Below, piece after piece: positions 63,690 through 64,000 of a stretch of DNA of 64,000 nt. This stretch comes from Leptidea sinapis. Taxonomy: Eukaryota > Arthropoda > Insecta > Lepidoptera > Pieridae. The stretch covers positions 4,774,001 through 4,838,000 of the forward strand of contig NC_066269.1 in the NCBI RefSeq assembly GCF_905404315.1. Reading direction: 5' to 3'. The translations under genes and the position numbers were made by a program. A model generated the notes under the pieces. That model was not told the origin of the DNA. It saw nothing but the letters and a program-made list of their open reading frames with translations, and ran no database searches. How positions within the stretch are numbered: the stretch's first letter is position 1; the number at the start of each line of letters is the position of its first letter.

Positions 63690-64000
63690 GTTAATAAATA
63701 ATTAAAACGCTACTGATTCTGGGATGTTGATACGTAACTCCTACGCGAATCTAACAACTACTTGGCAGGATCTAAGACGCCATTTTAGTTCTATTTATAG
63801 ATGAGGAAATCTGCCCCCTTTCAATGTAACAACGTGAGCGATCCGACGACATAATAATCATATAAGACATATTATTATATATGTTACATCTGATTTGAGA
63901 AAATCTATTGAAATAAACATTATTTTGCGATCTATAATTGACTTAATGTTAATTCCAGTAAGTTTTCTTAGTCTTCTTCTTAATCGGTCACTTTTTTATG
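63690..64000. other. Unassigned, to window end
   Basis: No supported feature. Confidence 0.35.

Noticed and set aside
1..64000. CRISPR array, bacterial operon or virus
   Set aside because: No spaced direct repeats with unique spacers, no operon-like gene packing and no viral protein motifs; the content is eukaryotic repeats.

Overview
This is a strongly AT-rich, intron- and intergene-like stretch of animal nuclear DNA, most likely from a moth or butterfly. That assignment is recalled from repeat families I associate with Lepidoptera (RTE-type and jockey/CR1-type LINE tails, a tRNA-headed SINE, and a short poly-A-tailed repeat in about ten copies) and was not searched. I see no complete host protein gene, no rRNA, no functional tRNA gene and no CRISPR. 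Nearly all longer open frames are LINE remnants, antisense of LINEs, or AT-rich chance frames, many beginning at TTG rather than ATG.

Layout. 1-9.3 kb: a foldback element (2530-3475), a minisatellite made of LINE 3' tails (4670-5135), and LINE, RTE and SINE copies including a SINE inserted in a LINE. 9.5-18.4 kb: a GC island, two copies of a THAP-type first exon with a conserved splice donor, a hammerhead-like repeat, a TIR transposon, an RTE tail with target duplication and a 182-bp tandem duplication. 18.5-29 kb: SINE, LINE and MITE copies, a nested LINE pair and a cluster of repeats that begin with a shared CTGACCC motif. 29-41 kb: a second hammerhead-like repeat, a tRNA-like hairpin, the best host-gene signal in the window (core promoter and first exon at 32.2 kb followed by a repeat-poor probable intron), the best preserved LINE reading frame (37.4 kb), a third hammerhead-like repeat and a short ORF behind a TATA box and CRE. 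41-62 kb: three MITEs with TTA/TAA target duplications, other MITEs, several nested insertions and long unassigned stretches. 62-64 kb: a GC-rich regulatory island with a perfect X-box palindrome and two CRE sites.

The mobile elements do not form a pathway. What links them is insertion order: younger SINEs and short repeats sit inside older LINEs and DNA elements, which gives relative ages. The host content is regulatory: probable promoters near 32.2 and 63.3 kb, weaker candidates near 9.6, 27.1 and 39.7 kb, and possible isolated exons. Family names were assigned by eye and by recall, and element boundaries are generally good to about 10-20 bases except where target duplications are given.
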